Assembly (NCBI GenBank): GCA_936432065.2
Contig: OW386293.2
Location: forward strand, 61,898,265-61,962,264
Origin: Rutpela maculata
Taxonomy: Eukaryota > Arthropoda > Insecta > Coleoptera > Cerambycidae
Reading direction: 5' to 3'
Length of the DNA: 64,000 bases
Shown: positions 36,744 to 48,430 of the stretch, one piece after another
Numbering within the stretch: position 1 is the stretch's first letter
How the letters are laid out: each line of letters starts with the position of its first letter
Notes under the pieces: generated by a model
What the model saw: the letters and a program-made list of their open reading frames with translations, nothing else
Told to the model about the DNA's origin: nothing
The model's database searches: none
Program-made: the position numbers and the translations under genes

Positions 36744-37925
36744 AATCCTCCACCAAAGACATTGACCTTTGAGGTACGGTCATTGAATGCCCCGTTCTAA
36801 AGCATCAGCATAAAATTTTAGCGATGCATTGCATCCAAAAGGCAAAATAGGCGATTTTGACAAAGCCGGCGTAGTGCCGATAAGCAAAAAAATTCATAAA
36901 AATCAATGCACATGCACAAGGTCGGTTTCTCGCATAGAAAGAGTTTGGATTGACTCAGCGGCTCGCAATTTGGTCGAGCGCGTTGAGTGGTCCAGACAAA
37001 GCAATGGTAGGAAAGCCAATAGCAGGGCTTTCCAAAGGACAAAGTTACAGAGGAAAACGCCTTGTGCATAAAAAACCAAAAATTCAATTTTGCCTAAAAG
37101 TTGCTCGAAGGTGGGTTGCTGCCATATCGATAATATTGAACGACTGCATAGGAGCAAGTAAATCGTGGACTGATCGAACGCCATTAAACTTATGCAGTTA
37201 TAAGTCCTCCCGAATATGTTTGAGTACGTGAACCGCCACGATACAAGAACTTTAAAGCTAAGTAGTCTCTAGCGAAACTAAATTCATTTAGTAAAACTTT
37301 TTTTAAGTTAAAATCAGTCAGCCGTAATTATGAATTACAAATAGTCTCAGACTTCTCTAAAAAAAAGCTCGCATTTTGATTCTGAGAAGGTATGCATGAA
37401 TCTTTTCTACCTAATCGATCGTTAGCGTAAGCGCTCTCGCTTGTATGGTCTGAAAGCCATTACCTTGAATGGGGAAGGCACGATTCTTATCTTGAGAATT
37501 TTGTATAACCATTTCTGTTAAATAAACGGATTCTTTGAACTATTGTTTCTTAATTGATCTTGAGGCCTGTTGACGGTCTATAATCCCTGGAACTTTCGTA
37601 TCGAAAACCGGATGTGTCGAGTTAACTCACATTAACACTCGACCTTCTGGTTGCCTTACAGAGGTTCGATAGGGATTTTTTTATGCGTTTTTTGAGAAAT
37701 CCCTAAGGTGTAGAGTCCGTAATTAACAGATAAAAACGTGGAAACCACGTACAAAAATTAATCCCTCCGCAGAGAAATTCTTCGGTTGGGATGTTTATAT
37801 GCAAAAATCCAGAAAATTAAAAGGTACCTAAACCCCCAACGAGGGAATTCATGTCCAGAGAGAGCGTCATTACCGATCTGTGGAAGTGCCGCCTTGGTCC
37901 TATTATCCGGCTATCGAAGTGCATC
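36744..37925. other. Unassigned 1.2-kb stretch
   Basis: Base composition is more GC-balanced than around it, and several overlapping ORFs under 95 codons occur on both strands. It has a TTAAATAAACGG polyadenylation-like site at about 37518, and near 37988-38010 AATTGGTGTCGCG looks like a primer-binding site, so an LTR on the + strand is possible. I cannot find its ends. Confidence 0.3.
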
Positions 37926-39155
37926 TTATCTCGAACCTGCCTGGGAGGTAGAAGAATGGGGTAACACGCGACTGGCGTCCCCTGAGAAATAAATTGGTGT
38001 CGCGTCATTTTGACGTCCGGTAGTGCGTTCTTCTACAAGTTCACTGGCTATTTGATGAATGGCTGTAGTATGCATCTTGGCTTCTTGTGGAGTGTGACTA
38101 GCAAAATTTAAATCTGGAGATTGTTGATTGTCAAAGTTGGATGTTTCTCGAGGTGGTGACTGGGCTAAGGTTGTGGGTGACTTCTGGGGCTTGTCTGATT
38201 GCTGCAGTGACTTATGTGGATGTTCGAGTGACTGATGCGTGTTTTGAGTGACGTTGAATTTGAAACGAGTGCTCGGTTTAAATGTGGAGGTTGGATGAAG
38301 GATTTGTTTTGTTTGGGAATCAGGGTGAAGTTTTTTGTAGAATGAGGAATCTCTTACTATGACTGTCTCTTCTTCTCGCAGTAAGTTTTGTTCCTGTAAT
38401 TTTAATAATCTCATATGGATCTGGGTCTTATACTGGTGTTAAGCTGTTTTTCCGACGTTGCTTACATAATACACTGTCTCCTAGAGTGAAGTTGTGTTGT
38501 TTGGTTTTTCTTTTCTCGTCTGCATAATATTTTTGTCTCTCCTTGTTTATATTGTCTGTTTCTGTTATTCCCTCATTTCTTTTTTCTTTTATCATAGGTA
38601 ATAAATTATTTACTTTTCTGTTGAAAATAATTTCAAACGGTGATTTTTGGGTAGTTGAATGCGGAGTACTTATTTTAGTAAAAAGTTATTTATTTGAGAA
38701 TCGAATCTACTTGTTTCTAGGTGTGCACAAATCAATGATTTTTTAAACGTTTTTATAAATCTCTCTGCCATTCCATTGGCTTCTAGCCAATATGGAGTAA
38801 CTTTTAAATGTTTTACCTCATATTCTGATAAAAATTGGTTTATCTCATGTCCATTGAATGGAGGTCCGTTGTCGGACTTTATGGATGTCGGTATTCCAAA
38901 CATGGAGAAAACTTTTTCTAATATAGGCTTAAGGTGCATGAAGCTTGTAGATGGAACAATTTCTGCTATTGGATATCTGGAATATTCGTCTACTAGAATA
39001 AAAACGTATTTTTTGTTCGGAAAGGGTCCAGCATAGTCAATGTCGATTTGGTCAAAAATACTATTTGGCAGCGGTGATGAGATAATGGGGTCTCTGTGAT
39101 TTGACGACGTAACAGCTTGACAAGCTGTACAACTATTGATGAAATTTTCTGTCAA
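37926..39155 (-). pseudogene. Ty3-3 pol: integrase core and C-terminal tail
   Basis: Reverse-strand frame 39155-38670 has the integrase core: DIDYAGPFPNKKYVFILVD, SIKSDNGPPFNG and EANGMAERFIKTF (the D, D, E residues). After frameshifts at about 38670 and 38450 it continues as a basic, proline-rich tail (38414-37926). The last part, from about 38010, may no longer be Ty3-3. Confidence 0.8.
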
Positions 39156-39187
39156 GACATCGATATTTGGAAACCATACTTTTGTAT

Positions 39188-39279
39188 GTAGTAGTTGTTT
39201 GGTCTAAAGAGTTGTTTGGTCTAAAGACCAAACAACGTAAAGACCAAACAACGTAGGAATAGTAAACTATTCCTATGTG
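39188..39279. repeat. Compound inverted repeat inserted in the Ty3-3 integrase
   Basis: Two GTTGTTTGGTCT copies are followed by two AGACCAAACAAC copies and then GGAATAG-TAAA-CTATTCC. All parts are copies of adjacent integrase sequence. Removing the extra material leaves a plausible integrase zinc-finger frame. Confidence 0.8.
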
Positions 39280-39599
39280 TCCTTTATGTGCCAGATCAAT
39301 TGCTGTCTCTGTAGTGAAATGGGTAGAATGATACGTATTCCTCTGAGTATAACGTCATTTTTTAACGTTAATTCTTGTTTTATTTTATTGAATGGAGTCA
39401 AATTCGGGTGTTTCCATGCACTTTCTTTGTGACTTTTTAGGGCATCGATTAGGAGGTTTAAAGTAGGGTCTTTTCTTGTTTTGGTTTGTACTTGTTCTAA
39501 AGTCATCGTTTTGGGTATAGCATTGTTTGCTATAAAATTCACATGTTCTTCGATTTTATCATTATTAGGAAATGTTTCTTGAGCCGAGTGTCTTGACAA
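39273..39599 (-). pseudogene. Ty3-3 pol: RNase H/integrase linker
   Basis: Reverse-strand frame with SRHSAQETF, the usual end of the RNase H connection, and a basic linker ending with LIWHIKDT before the inverted-repeat insertion. A frameshift at about 39605 separates it from RNase H. Confidence 0.7.
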
Positions 39600-39603
39600 A
39601 TAG

Positions 39604-40119
39604 TCAGTGGTGTACTACCTTAAATTGGTATGGTTGAATTCTTAATAATAATCGTTCCATACGAGCACTTGGTGCCGATCTTGTGCTTTGGAGAATTTTT
39701 ACTAACGGAAGGTGATCTGTATGTAATGTAAAGTCACAGCCATATAGATATATGTGAAAATGCTGTATTGCCCAGGAACACACTAATGTTTCTTTTTCAA
39801 TTTGACTATAGCGAGTTTCTGCGCTTGTTAGTATTCTACTCGCATAGGCAACTATTACTTGGTCATCTTTACTTTCTTGGGATAAAATAGATCCAAGACC
39901 ATTTGGTCCAGCCTCAACGTAGAGGTGTGTTGGTCGGTTTATGTCAAAATACGATAAGTTTGTTACATCTCTGAGTTGATTCTTAAGTCTCTCGAACGCT
40001 TCATCATGATTGGTTGTCCAGTTCCATGTCGCATCTTTTAACGTTAACTCCCTTAAGATTTTTGTATTTTCTGCAACATTGGGTAAAAATTTTCCAATAT
40101 AATTTATCATTCCTATCAA
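39604..40119 (-). pseudogene. Ty3-3 pol: RNase H
   Basis: Frame with LIGMINYIGKFLPN (end of RT connection), LYVEAGPNGLGSIL, KETLVCSWAIQHF and TLHTDHLPLVKIL. The first Asp of the usual DAS-type motif reads EA here, so a catalytic residue seems lost. One in-frame TGA at 40147-40149 separates it from the RT. Confidence 0.8.
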
Positions 40120-40146
40120 GCTGTGAACTTCAGGGGGGTTTTCTGG

Positions 40147-41017
40147 TCATTGTAGATTTATAATGTCACTGATCTTGTCGGGATCTGGATAAATACCATC
40201 TTTTGAAAAAACGTAACCAAAGAATTTTATTTTTGATACACTAAAAAGACATTTGGACTTGTTAATTGTGAGATTACAATCGCTCAATCTTTTCAAAACT
40301 GTTTCAAGAGCTTCATTATGTTTTTCAATAGTGTTGCCAAAAATCAGAATGTCGTCACTAAAATTGATCACACCTGGTATGTTAAGAAGTACTTGTCTTA
40401 TGGCATTTTGAAATATTTCTGCTGCGGCGTTAAGTCCAAAATTTAGTCGTTTGTATCTATAAAGACCAATATGTGTGGAGAATGTTGTTATGAATCTTGA
40501 GTCCGGTTTTAGAGTCAGTTGATGATAACCATCCTTAAGGTCTATCTTGCTGAACATAACTGATCCATTAAGTGGGGTGATGATATCGTCTATCGTAGGT
40601 GTTAAATGTCTTTCCCTTAGAAATGCTTTATTTGGTGCTTTCATGTCGACGCAGATACGTATATTTTCTGGATTGTTATGATTAGGTACAACAACTATCG
40701 GTGATACCGATGGTGTAGGACCTTCAGCTTTTTCTATGATGTTTTGTTCCTCTAATCTATTCAGTTCTTCTTCTACCTTTTGTCGTAAGTGAAATGGTAT
40801 GCGTCTGTGCTTTTGGGCTACTGGTTTAACATCTTCGTTGATGTGCAACTTAACTTCTATGTCACGTAAATTTCCAACTGCATGACTTAGCTTTGGATAT
40901 TTAGATTGAATATACTGTAGGTCTATAAGTTTTGAAATGCTGTTTGCAACCATTTTTATAAGATTTAAATTCTTAGATGTTTCAAAACTTAGTAGTGATG
41001 TGCAATTACCTTTGACA
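40147..41017 (-). pseudogene. Ty3-3 pol: reverse transcriptase
   Basis: Frame 40953-40147 with HLRQKVEEELNRLEEQNII, FSKIDLKDGYHQLTL, RLNFGLNAAAEIFQN and NFSDDILIFG. The catalytic box is FSDD, not YxDD. The frame stays open upstream to 41017, up to the LINE-6 insertion; upstream on the other side it is joined to the protease at 44588. Confidence 0.85.
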
Positions 41018-41022
41018 ACATG

Positions 41023-41366
41023 ACAAATCTAGAAGACCTGCTAAGAAATTCTATGGGGAGAATGAAGACAGTGAATTTGCAATTACTAGAAAAGTTTGGC
41101 TATACTTGTATAGAATTAAAAGACACATTACAGCTGAGAGAATTAAAAAATTTATCACAAATCAACCGAAATTTAAAGACGCTGATATTTGCATTAAAGA
41201 ACTACCGACTCAAGAATCTCAAAATAAATGTTTCATGTTTGGAATCGACTGGGATCTGAGAGATGACATATACAATCCCTCATCTTGGCCCAAAAGTATG
41301 GCATTCAAGAGATTTGATTTTACAAAGTATAATAAATATAATAAACAATCACGTGAGGATTTTTAA
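41023..41366 (+). pseudogene. LINE-6 ORF1, C-terminal domain
   Basis: The open frame contains WLYLYRIKRHITAERIKKF, IKELPTQESQNKCFMFG and PSSWPKSMAFKRFDF, closely similar to LINE-8 ORF1 at 57740-58024. 5' truncation removed the rest of ORF1. A weakly related end is found in LINE-4. Confidence 0.75.
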
Positions 41367-41549
41367 ATACCAACTTATCTAGAAGAAAAGAACTTCTGCA
41401 CAATGAATTTACAATTAGCTACAGCTCAAATTTACCAGCATCCGACTCTCTGAAAGTTCATAATACTTCAAGCTTTATTAATAATGGAGTAAATAAAAAA
41501 ATACCTAAATCTGTAAATGAAAACATTTTCACTTCAGAAAAATCATATA

Positions 41550-42356
41550 AAATAAAAAAATGAAACAATTAATTTTAACATCTTGCATATAAATATTCAA
41601 AGTATTCGCAATAAAGTAAATGAAATTGAAGCATTGATGGAAGGAAATTCCTTATATTATGATTTCCTACTCTTTAACGAACACTGGTGTACCCAGGATG
41701 AAATAAAATTTGTAAGCATAAACAATTACAATCTGGTCTCTGAATTTTCTAGATCTAATTATTCCCATGGAGGTGTAGCCATATATGCTTTAAGTAAATA
41801 TAAGTGCACATCAATACCACAGATAAATATTCTGTCCGATGAACTAAACTGTGAAGTTTCTGCAATCGACATAGATAGTTCCAGAATAATGACTGTCTAT
41901 AGATCCCCTAATGGAGATCTTGATATATTTTTTGAAAAAATATCAACTGCATTAACAATACTTGTAAAACATAATAAATTATTATTCGTCTCTGGTGACT
42001 TTAACATCCAGTTTCAAAACATAAATGACCGTAATACTCAAATATTACTAAACATATTTAGATCCTTTGGCCTCGCACCTACAAATGAATATAACACTAG
42101 GAAAAATCACACCCTAGATAATATTTTTACTAACTTACCATCTAACAATTATGAAGTGAATATTATTGACACTCTATTCTCAGATCATCTAGGCATCCAT
42201 CTAAAAGCAAATGTTAAAAAAAAGAGTAACAACAAAGTTAAACGAGTACCTGTTCCATACTGGAACTTCATACATAACCCATATTTAGATGTAAATGAAA
42301 AATTTGAAATGTTTATTGGCGTTTTAACTGACGCAGTTGACAATATATTTCCCTAA
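41550..42356 (+). pseudogene. LINE-6 ORF2 endonuclease
   Basis: Contains the N-terminal ILHINIQSIRNKVNEIEAL, LFNEHWCTQDE, HGGVAIYALS, VYRSPNGDLDIFF, VSGDFNIQF and LFSDHLGIHL. All the catalytic motifs of a LINE endonuclease are present. A frameshift at about 42345-42356 separates it from the RT frame, which resumes at once. Confidence 0.85.
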
Positions 42357-44284
42357 AAACAAAAACACAAAACACAAAAAATCGTCAACTAATTAGGTGG
42401 TTTGATGATGACCTACGTGAAATGAGAAGTCAACTCCAATTCTTGCGGGATTATGCCAAAATAAATCCAACCACTGATAATATTGCTATACACAAAAATT
42501 ATAAATCTCTTTACACCTTTGAATTGCGAAAACATAAAAGACAAGCACATGACAATTACATAGCCTCACATAGCAATCCACAGCAAGCAATGTGGAAACT
42601 CATAAACAATAGCAAACCTGCTTCTCAACAAGTTACTGATAAGATTAGCTCAAACGATTTTAACAAATTCTTTGCTAACGTAGCTGATAATATAGTGAAT
42701 GATTTACCACCTAGCAATCATGACTACACTGAATTTTTGGAAAACTTCACCACACCTAATATATTCAATTTTACTATAGTCTCTACAGAAACCGTACTTA
42801 CGACCATAAATAAAATGAAAAACAAAAAAAGCAAAGATGCATATGACTTGAGCACAGAAATAATAAAGGCAGTCAAACATTCTATATTGTTACCCTTAAC
42901 GGCATTAATAAATTTAGGCATCAGCAATAATGTATTCCCCGATTGCTTGAAAATTTCAAAGGTAGTTCCCATCTACAAAAAGAATGATATAGATGATCCA
43001 ACTAACCATAGACCTATCTCGATCATACCATCTTTAGCAAAAATCTATGAGTCTATTTTAAAACTTCAATTAACTGATTATTTTGAGAGTCGAAACCTAT
43101 TTAATCCAAATCAATTTGGATTTAGGAACAATCTTTCAACTACGTTAGCGATAGACAAACTAACTACCATAATTAATATGGGTTTCGAACAGAAACAATT
43201 TACTTGCTCGAAGTTCTTTGACCTAACTAAGGCTTTTGATTGTGTATCACATCAAATCCTTGCAAACAAATTGTATTTTTATGGCTTCACCACAAGCAGT
43301 GTCACCTTAATGGAATCCTATTTGAGCAATAGACAACAATATGTGTCTTATAAAAATATCAAATCAGATCAACTTAGAGTGAATATTGGCGTCCCTCAAG
43401 GCTCAGTCCTGGGACCGGTTCTCTTTTTAATTTATATAAATGACTTACCTCTCTCACTAGGTAGTTCTACTTCCACCATCTTATTTGCTGATGATACAAA
43501 CCTTACTGAACATAATATCAACTTAGATGCTTTATTAGAAGGAATGCTGGTAACTGAATCTAGAATTCAAAATTGGTTTCTTTCAAACCAACTGAGTCTT
43601 AATACCGCAAAGACTGAGACAATGATTTTTGGCCTTAGAAATATGAACCAAATAGAAAATCCAGATCCAGTAAAGTTTCTCGGTGTTTACTTAGACCACA
43701 AGCTATCATGGGAAAGTCACACAGACTATATCTGCAAGAAAATTTCAAAAAACATTTTTCTACTTCGCAGTTTGGCTCATCGGGTATCAACAGAAACCCT
43801 TGTCACAGCCTATCACAGCCTGATTCACTCGGTAATATCTTATGGTATCCTCGTCTGGGGGCATGCTAGCTCTGCGTCTAGTGTGTTTTCCATGCAAAGA
43901 CGAGCCATAAGAGTAATTGCGGGTCTCAAATATAGAGACGACTGTAAATCGAAACTGATTGAATTAAAAATCTTAACTGTCCCGTGTACATATATCTTGC
44001 AATGTTTAATTTACATAAAAAATAACTTATCCTCATACACAACTCGTGGCGAAATTCATTCTTACCAAACGCGACACAGAAATAATTTGGCTACTAACTA
44101 CTTAAGACTGACAAAAACTAGAGATTGCACTGCATACTGGGGCCTCAAATTCTATAATGCTTTATCACCAGAGATCAAACTCCTTACGGAGAAATCTTTT
44201 AAATACAGGATTAAGCAGTTTCTTGTACATAATGCTTTTTATTCCATACAGGAATTTTTAAATAGTGACTTAACCACTATATAA
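42357..44284 (+). CDS. LINE-6 ORF2 reverse transcriptase and C-terminus, open
   Basis: A 620-residue frame from the first ATG at 42422 (open from about 42357). Motifs: THNHRPISIIPSLAKIYES-like block (TNHRPISIIPSLAKIY), FFDLTKAFDCVSHQIL, IGVPQGSVLGPVLFLIY, LFADDTNLTEH, VKFLGVYLDHKLSWESH, then a C-terminal region with QRRAIRVIAGL and YQTRHRNNL. Apart from the upstream frameshift it is intact. The enzyme would copy the LINE RNA at a nicked target. Confidence 0.9.
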
Positions 44285-44587
44285 TAACACTAAACTGAAG
44301 ATGAAAATGTTTCATGTTTTTTTACTTAATCTTGATTTTTAATTTTAATTGTGTGTTATAAACAATTGTATCATTTTACCTATAATTTTATCTAATATGT
44401 GTATGTGTGTATATGTCTATATATCTATATATGTCCATACTTTTAAACAATACTATTCAATTTTAGTGTCCTTTGAACTGTTTATAATCGAAATTATATG
44501 TGTTGTAGCCTTCTAATTTTTTGACTTGTGTAAATACTCTTGTATATTAAACACCAATAAATTATCTTATCTTATCTTATCTACATG

Positions 44588-44990
44588 TATTTCTGTTCTA
44601 GTGCTTTTGTTTTCATGACTTAATACAGTAGTGAACTTGCTTAAAACTTCTAGTTTATTTGCTGAACAAAATGGATAAATGCTGCTAGAATCATGTTCGA
44701 AAATTTGATCGGGAAATTTTGAAAAGGTCGTGTCACTTATGAGATTGACAGAACTGCCTGTGTCAATGACAAATTTTAGTTTTTTTCCATTTAACAATAC
44801 CGTTGCTGTAGGAACATTGGTTATACTGTTTACTGTCAGATGAAATGAATGTTCATCTGAGCTGTCGTGATTCGTTTCTATTTGTTCGTTATAGTTTACA
44901 TGCCTTTGTTGATTATTGATTTGTCCAGTGTGATTTTTGTTAATTTCTCGTGTTGTTTGCCTAGATTGGTATTACTGGAAGGCCTGCTGT
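44588..44990 (-). pseudogene. Ty3-3 protease
   Basis: Reverse-strand frame 44797-44567 has LKFVIDTGSSVNLIS, a retroviral-type aspartic protease with the DTG triad; its last residues (from 44582) are LINE-6 tail. The frame joins the RT frame across LINE-6. Sequence up to about 44990 links to gag. Confidence 0.8.
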
Positions 44991-44992
44991 GA

Positions 44993-45672
44993 TTAGGGTT
45001 GCACACTTTGGGAAGTTGTTTGCTGTGGGTCGCATTGTGTCTTTTGTTTCGTTAAACAAACTTTGGCAAAATGTATTCGCTTCTTACAAAAAAGACAAGT
45101 CACGTTGAATGCAGGGCAGGATTGTCTTCCATTGTTATGCCATTGGTTTCCACAGTTTTTGCAGTTTTTGTTGGTGTTGCGTTGCATGTTATCGCTGTTG
45201 TTGTTTCTGTTCTTTTGTTGAAACGGTTGTTTATGATGTATCCTAGCTGTCACTTCAGTATCATTCTCCATTTGTTGTGCTTGATTCTCTGTTAGTTCTA
45301 ATGCTTTGGCTTTTGCTGGTCTAATGTTGGTTTGTCCGTCATTGTATATCGTCGTAACTTGGGTGATGTTGTGCTTTGGATTATTTGTGACTTAATCTCA
45401 CGATTTCGATCAGAAAAATTGCAATTTGCACTTAATTTGAGCAATCTGGCATAATACTCGTCTATTGTTTCACCTGTTAGCTGTTTTGCTTTCCGAAAAT
45501 TAAATATTTCACATTCTTCATTAACTCGAGGTACAAAATAATTATGTAGTTTCAGTTTTGCCTTTTCGTAATTTGTTAGGGTTTGGGAAGGATTTTCTGC
45601 GGGGTCAGGAAGTGAGCAAAATATTTCAAATGTTTCCTCACCTATGCATTGCCTCCTTTCTAGAGTCAACTG
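44993..45672 (-). pseudogene. Ty3-3 gag, middle and C-terminal knuckles
   Basis: Two frames: 45669-45298 (GEETFEIFCSLPD, TLTNYEKAKLKLHNYFVP, LTGETIDEYYARLLKLSANC) is a capsid domain typical of Ty3/Gypsy, and 45271-44993 has the knuckles CKNCGNQWHNNGRQSC and CLFCKKRIHFAKVC. A frameshift at about 45300 separates them. The upstream part of gag is at 54529-54646, beyond the HARB element. Confidence 0.85.
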
Positions 45673-45675
45673 TGA

Positions 45676-45741
45676 AGGCGAGTTTATAAAAAAAGTCCCA
45701 GTCCTAACTTAGCCTGTCTTAGTCTTAATTTTTTCCCTAAA
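45676..45741 (+). repeat. HARB left terminal inverted repeat
   Basis: 66 bp identical to the reverse complement of 54460-54525. A degenerate second copy of the terminus starts with GTTTATAAAA at 45771 and again has GTCCTAACTT (about 45798-45807). Confidence 0.92.
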
Positions 45742-46013
45742 AAGTTAAATGTACAGACTACCCGTATGCCGTTTATAAAAGTCGTAATCCTGTCTTGGTC
45801 CTAACTTAACTTAAGAACTGGCCTTGAAAATTCCGAACTTTTCTAGGACGGACTAGGACCAAGGCAAATGCGCAAGCGCTAAGACGATCGATAATATCGA
45901 AATCCGAATGGATGACAGAATTGTCATCTGTGAACGTGAACGCCATTTTTGTATCTTTGGTTTACGTCATAGTGTTTAACTGTTTATTCTTTACCGAGTT
46001 AATTTTGAAAACC

Positions 46014-47250
46014 ATGAGTGATTGTGATATCGATGACGGTCAATTAATTGAGCTGGTGCACCAGTTCAGCATTATATGGAGCAAGGGGAACCCAAACCAC
46101 CGGAATAAGGTGCAAGTGGGAAACGCTTGGACCACTATAGCGGACGTGATGGGTGTACCAGGTACTTATAAAAAATAATAATAAATCTTGGTAATTGTTA
46201 AGAACACTGACTTCTGGAATTTCTCCATTTTTTTTGCATAGATTTTAGAGGATAGTTTTCCAAAATAAGCACAACATTTCAACTATCAGAAACGATACTA
46301 TAACGTCTGTGAACACATCTATGCAAAAAAATTGGAAACATTCTGTGTTCATAACAATAACCTAAATCTTGTCTATAGTATGTATTTTAATTTCAGTGGC
46401 TGACTGTACGCGAAGATGGGACACCATCCGGCATCGCTTTGCGAAGGAGAGGCGAATGGCCAACAGGCCTTCAGGTTCCGAAGCCTATACCATAACTTGG
46501 CCCCATTATAGGGCCTGTTTATTTTTAGAAGACGTTGTGGTTGCTAGGAAGTAAGTATAAAGAATGAAGAAAATGTAACTGTTGTATGTTTTATGTAATA
46601 ATACACTATATTATATTAAATATTAGTAAATGTATCTAATGTGTGTGCACTATTATATTCTTAATTTAATGAATGTAGCAAGCAGTGTGGAATGTAAAAT
46701 GAGATTTTTAGTAAATATTTTAATCATTTTTTTTAAATAAGCATTGTCGTTACGTGAGTTTTTCCATGAAATGTTTTATTTATGTAGCTATGTTTTATCT
46801 TACAGAACCAGTGGAAATGTAGTACCCAAGCCCTCCACATCAAAAACTGTGAATATTCCGGAAGAGCGATCTTCATCGTGGGACACAATGTCAACGATTT
46901 TATCACCCACAGATTCGCAAAACGTAGAGGAGGATCCGCTTAACCCTACGGATCCTGAATTGGAAGCTGGTCCTTCTACAGCAAACGAGACACATTCTTC
47001 GGAACAGAATGAGTCAGATTCTTTGAGGTCGAGTGCGAGCAGCCGGCTCAGCATTCTGAGGCAGGAAATGCCAAAAAGGAAACGTAAGAACGAAAAGGAG
47101 GAAGGTGCCCTGTTGAATTTATCTTCAACAATTTCTAGTGCTATGGGAAACATTAGTAAGGCACTTGAGAATGACAGCGTGGAGTCCAGCGACGAGGACT
47201 TCTCCTTTGGAAGAACGGTGGCCGTACATTTAAAAGCAATAAAAAAATAA
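46014..47250 (+). CDS. HARB MADF/Myb-like DNA-binding protein, three exons
   Basis: Likely spliced as 46014-46161, 46397-46550 and 46806-47250 (747 nt, 248 residues). All junctions are GT-AG (CCAG/GTACTT, TTTCAG/TGG, GGAA/GTAAGT, TTACAG/AACC) and phases agree. The N-terminal ~100 residues are a MADF-type trihelix (WTTIADVMGVP, CTRRWDTIRHRFAKERR, WPHYRACLFLEDVV); the C-terminal half is Ser/Glu-rich with a basic KRKRKNEK patch. PIF/Harbinger elements usually encode such a Myb/SANT-like partner, which binds the ends and aids nuclear import of the transposase. An upstream in-frame ATG at 45912 is possible. No lesion seen. Confidence 0.85.
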
Positions 47251-47849
47251 AAAAGAGAGTTGCATGTAAAGCACGGATCCTACAACTCATAGCTGAAGCT
47301 ATCAGCGACAGTGAATGAAGCAGCATTACCACGAGGGAGAGACAATAAATTGGCCCTTTTCAGGGCCACCACATTTTTCATAAAGAATTCGCAGACGAAC
47401 ATTTCTCTGCATTACTGAATATTAGTATGTAAATACGATCAGCACTATAGGTCACCACATGCACAGTCTTACTTCACTATATAGCATACCACTATAACAC
47501 AACCAATCTCAGGCATAATAAAAAAAACGTCATGTTTCTTTGGCTCAAATCCTTACACTTCTATGCTATGCATTATGCTGTGGTGTGTATTTCTTCCGTA
47601 AGATCAACGATATAATAATGTAAATATGTAATGTTTTTCTTCATATTAAGTATATGAAAGTGCTTTGCTATACTCAAAATCACATAGTTGAACGTTGGGA
47701 ATTTTCACAGTGAAAGGTAATTGTTTATTTTTGGTTTATTACAGATAATCAAAAATCAATCATGGTATGATCTTTGAATCGGTTTCAGATACTTGGTATT
47801 GTTGTAACAAATACATTTAGATACACTTTAAATTTTTATACTGTCAATA
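47251..47849. other. HARB non-coding interval after the MADF gene
   Basis: AT-rich 600 bp with no recognisable gene; contains AATAAATTGG at about 47345 and ATAATAAAAA at about 47516, either of which could serve as a poly(A) signal of the MADF gene. Confidence 0.45.
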
Positions 47850-48430
47850 ACACAGGCCCATAAAAAAAAAAGTGGTCTGTGCGAAGGTACTGACCATACC
47901 TATCCCTTGTATTTTGACCTGCTGAACACAAATCTGACCTTAGGTTTTCCCCAGCACGTCATTTTTTTTAACAGCATATAAATATTACGATTCAATAGAC
48001 TTTTTTACTGTTAAAAAAAAACCTGACGTGCTGGGGAAAAAGTAAGACCAGATTTGTGTTCAGCGGCTCAAAATACAAGGGATACGTGTGGTGACTACCC
48101 CTGCGCAGACCACTTTTTTTGTGGGATATGCCACACCGCGTGTGGCTACCAAAACAAAGTGGTCTGTGCGGGGGTACTGACCACACCTATCCCTTGTATT
48201 TTGAGCCGCTGAACACGAATCTGACCTTAGTTTTTCCCTAACACGTCCGGTTTGTTTTTAACAGCAAAAAAGTCTGTTGAATCGTAATGTATATATTTAT
48301 TTGCTGTTACAAAAAAAAAACTGACGTGCTGGGGAAAAGCTAAGGTCAGAGTCATGTTTAGCGGCTCAAAATATAAGGGATAGGTATGGTCAGTACCCCG
48401 GTGCAGACCACTTTTTTTGTGGGCCTGTGT
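47850..48430. repeat. Palindrome of two foldback elements
   Basis: The ends read ACACAGGCCCA and TGGGCCTGTGT. Inside are two units (about 47857-48125 and 48150-48424), each a foldback with AGTGGTCTGTGCG and CGCAGACCACTTTTTTT ends and a ~40-bp loop. The loop of unit 2 is the reverse complement of the loop of unit 1, so the units are head to head. The centre holds GCCACACCGCGTGTGGC (about 48129-48145). Confidence 0.85.

Larger units (their letters stand above)
41018..44587 (+). mobile_element. LINE-6, inserted in Ty3-3 pol (TSD ACATG)
   Basis: 5'-truncated CR1-group LINE, 41023-44582, flanked by ACATG at 41018-41022 and 44583-44587. Removal joins the Ty3-3 protease-RT linker in frame on the reverse strand. 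The 3' tail is an (ATCTT)n run. Its ORF2 is one frameshift from being intact. Confidence 0.9.

Noticed and set aside
36829..37231. Overlapping ORFs on both strands near 36.9 kb as genes
   Set aside because: No recognisable domain and frames overlap on both strands; likely chance in GC-balanced DNA.
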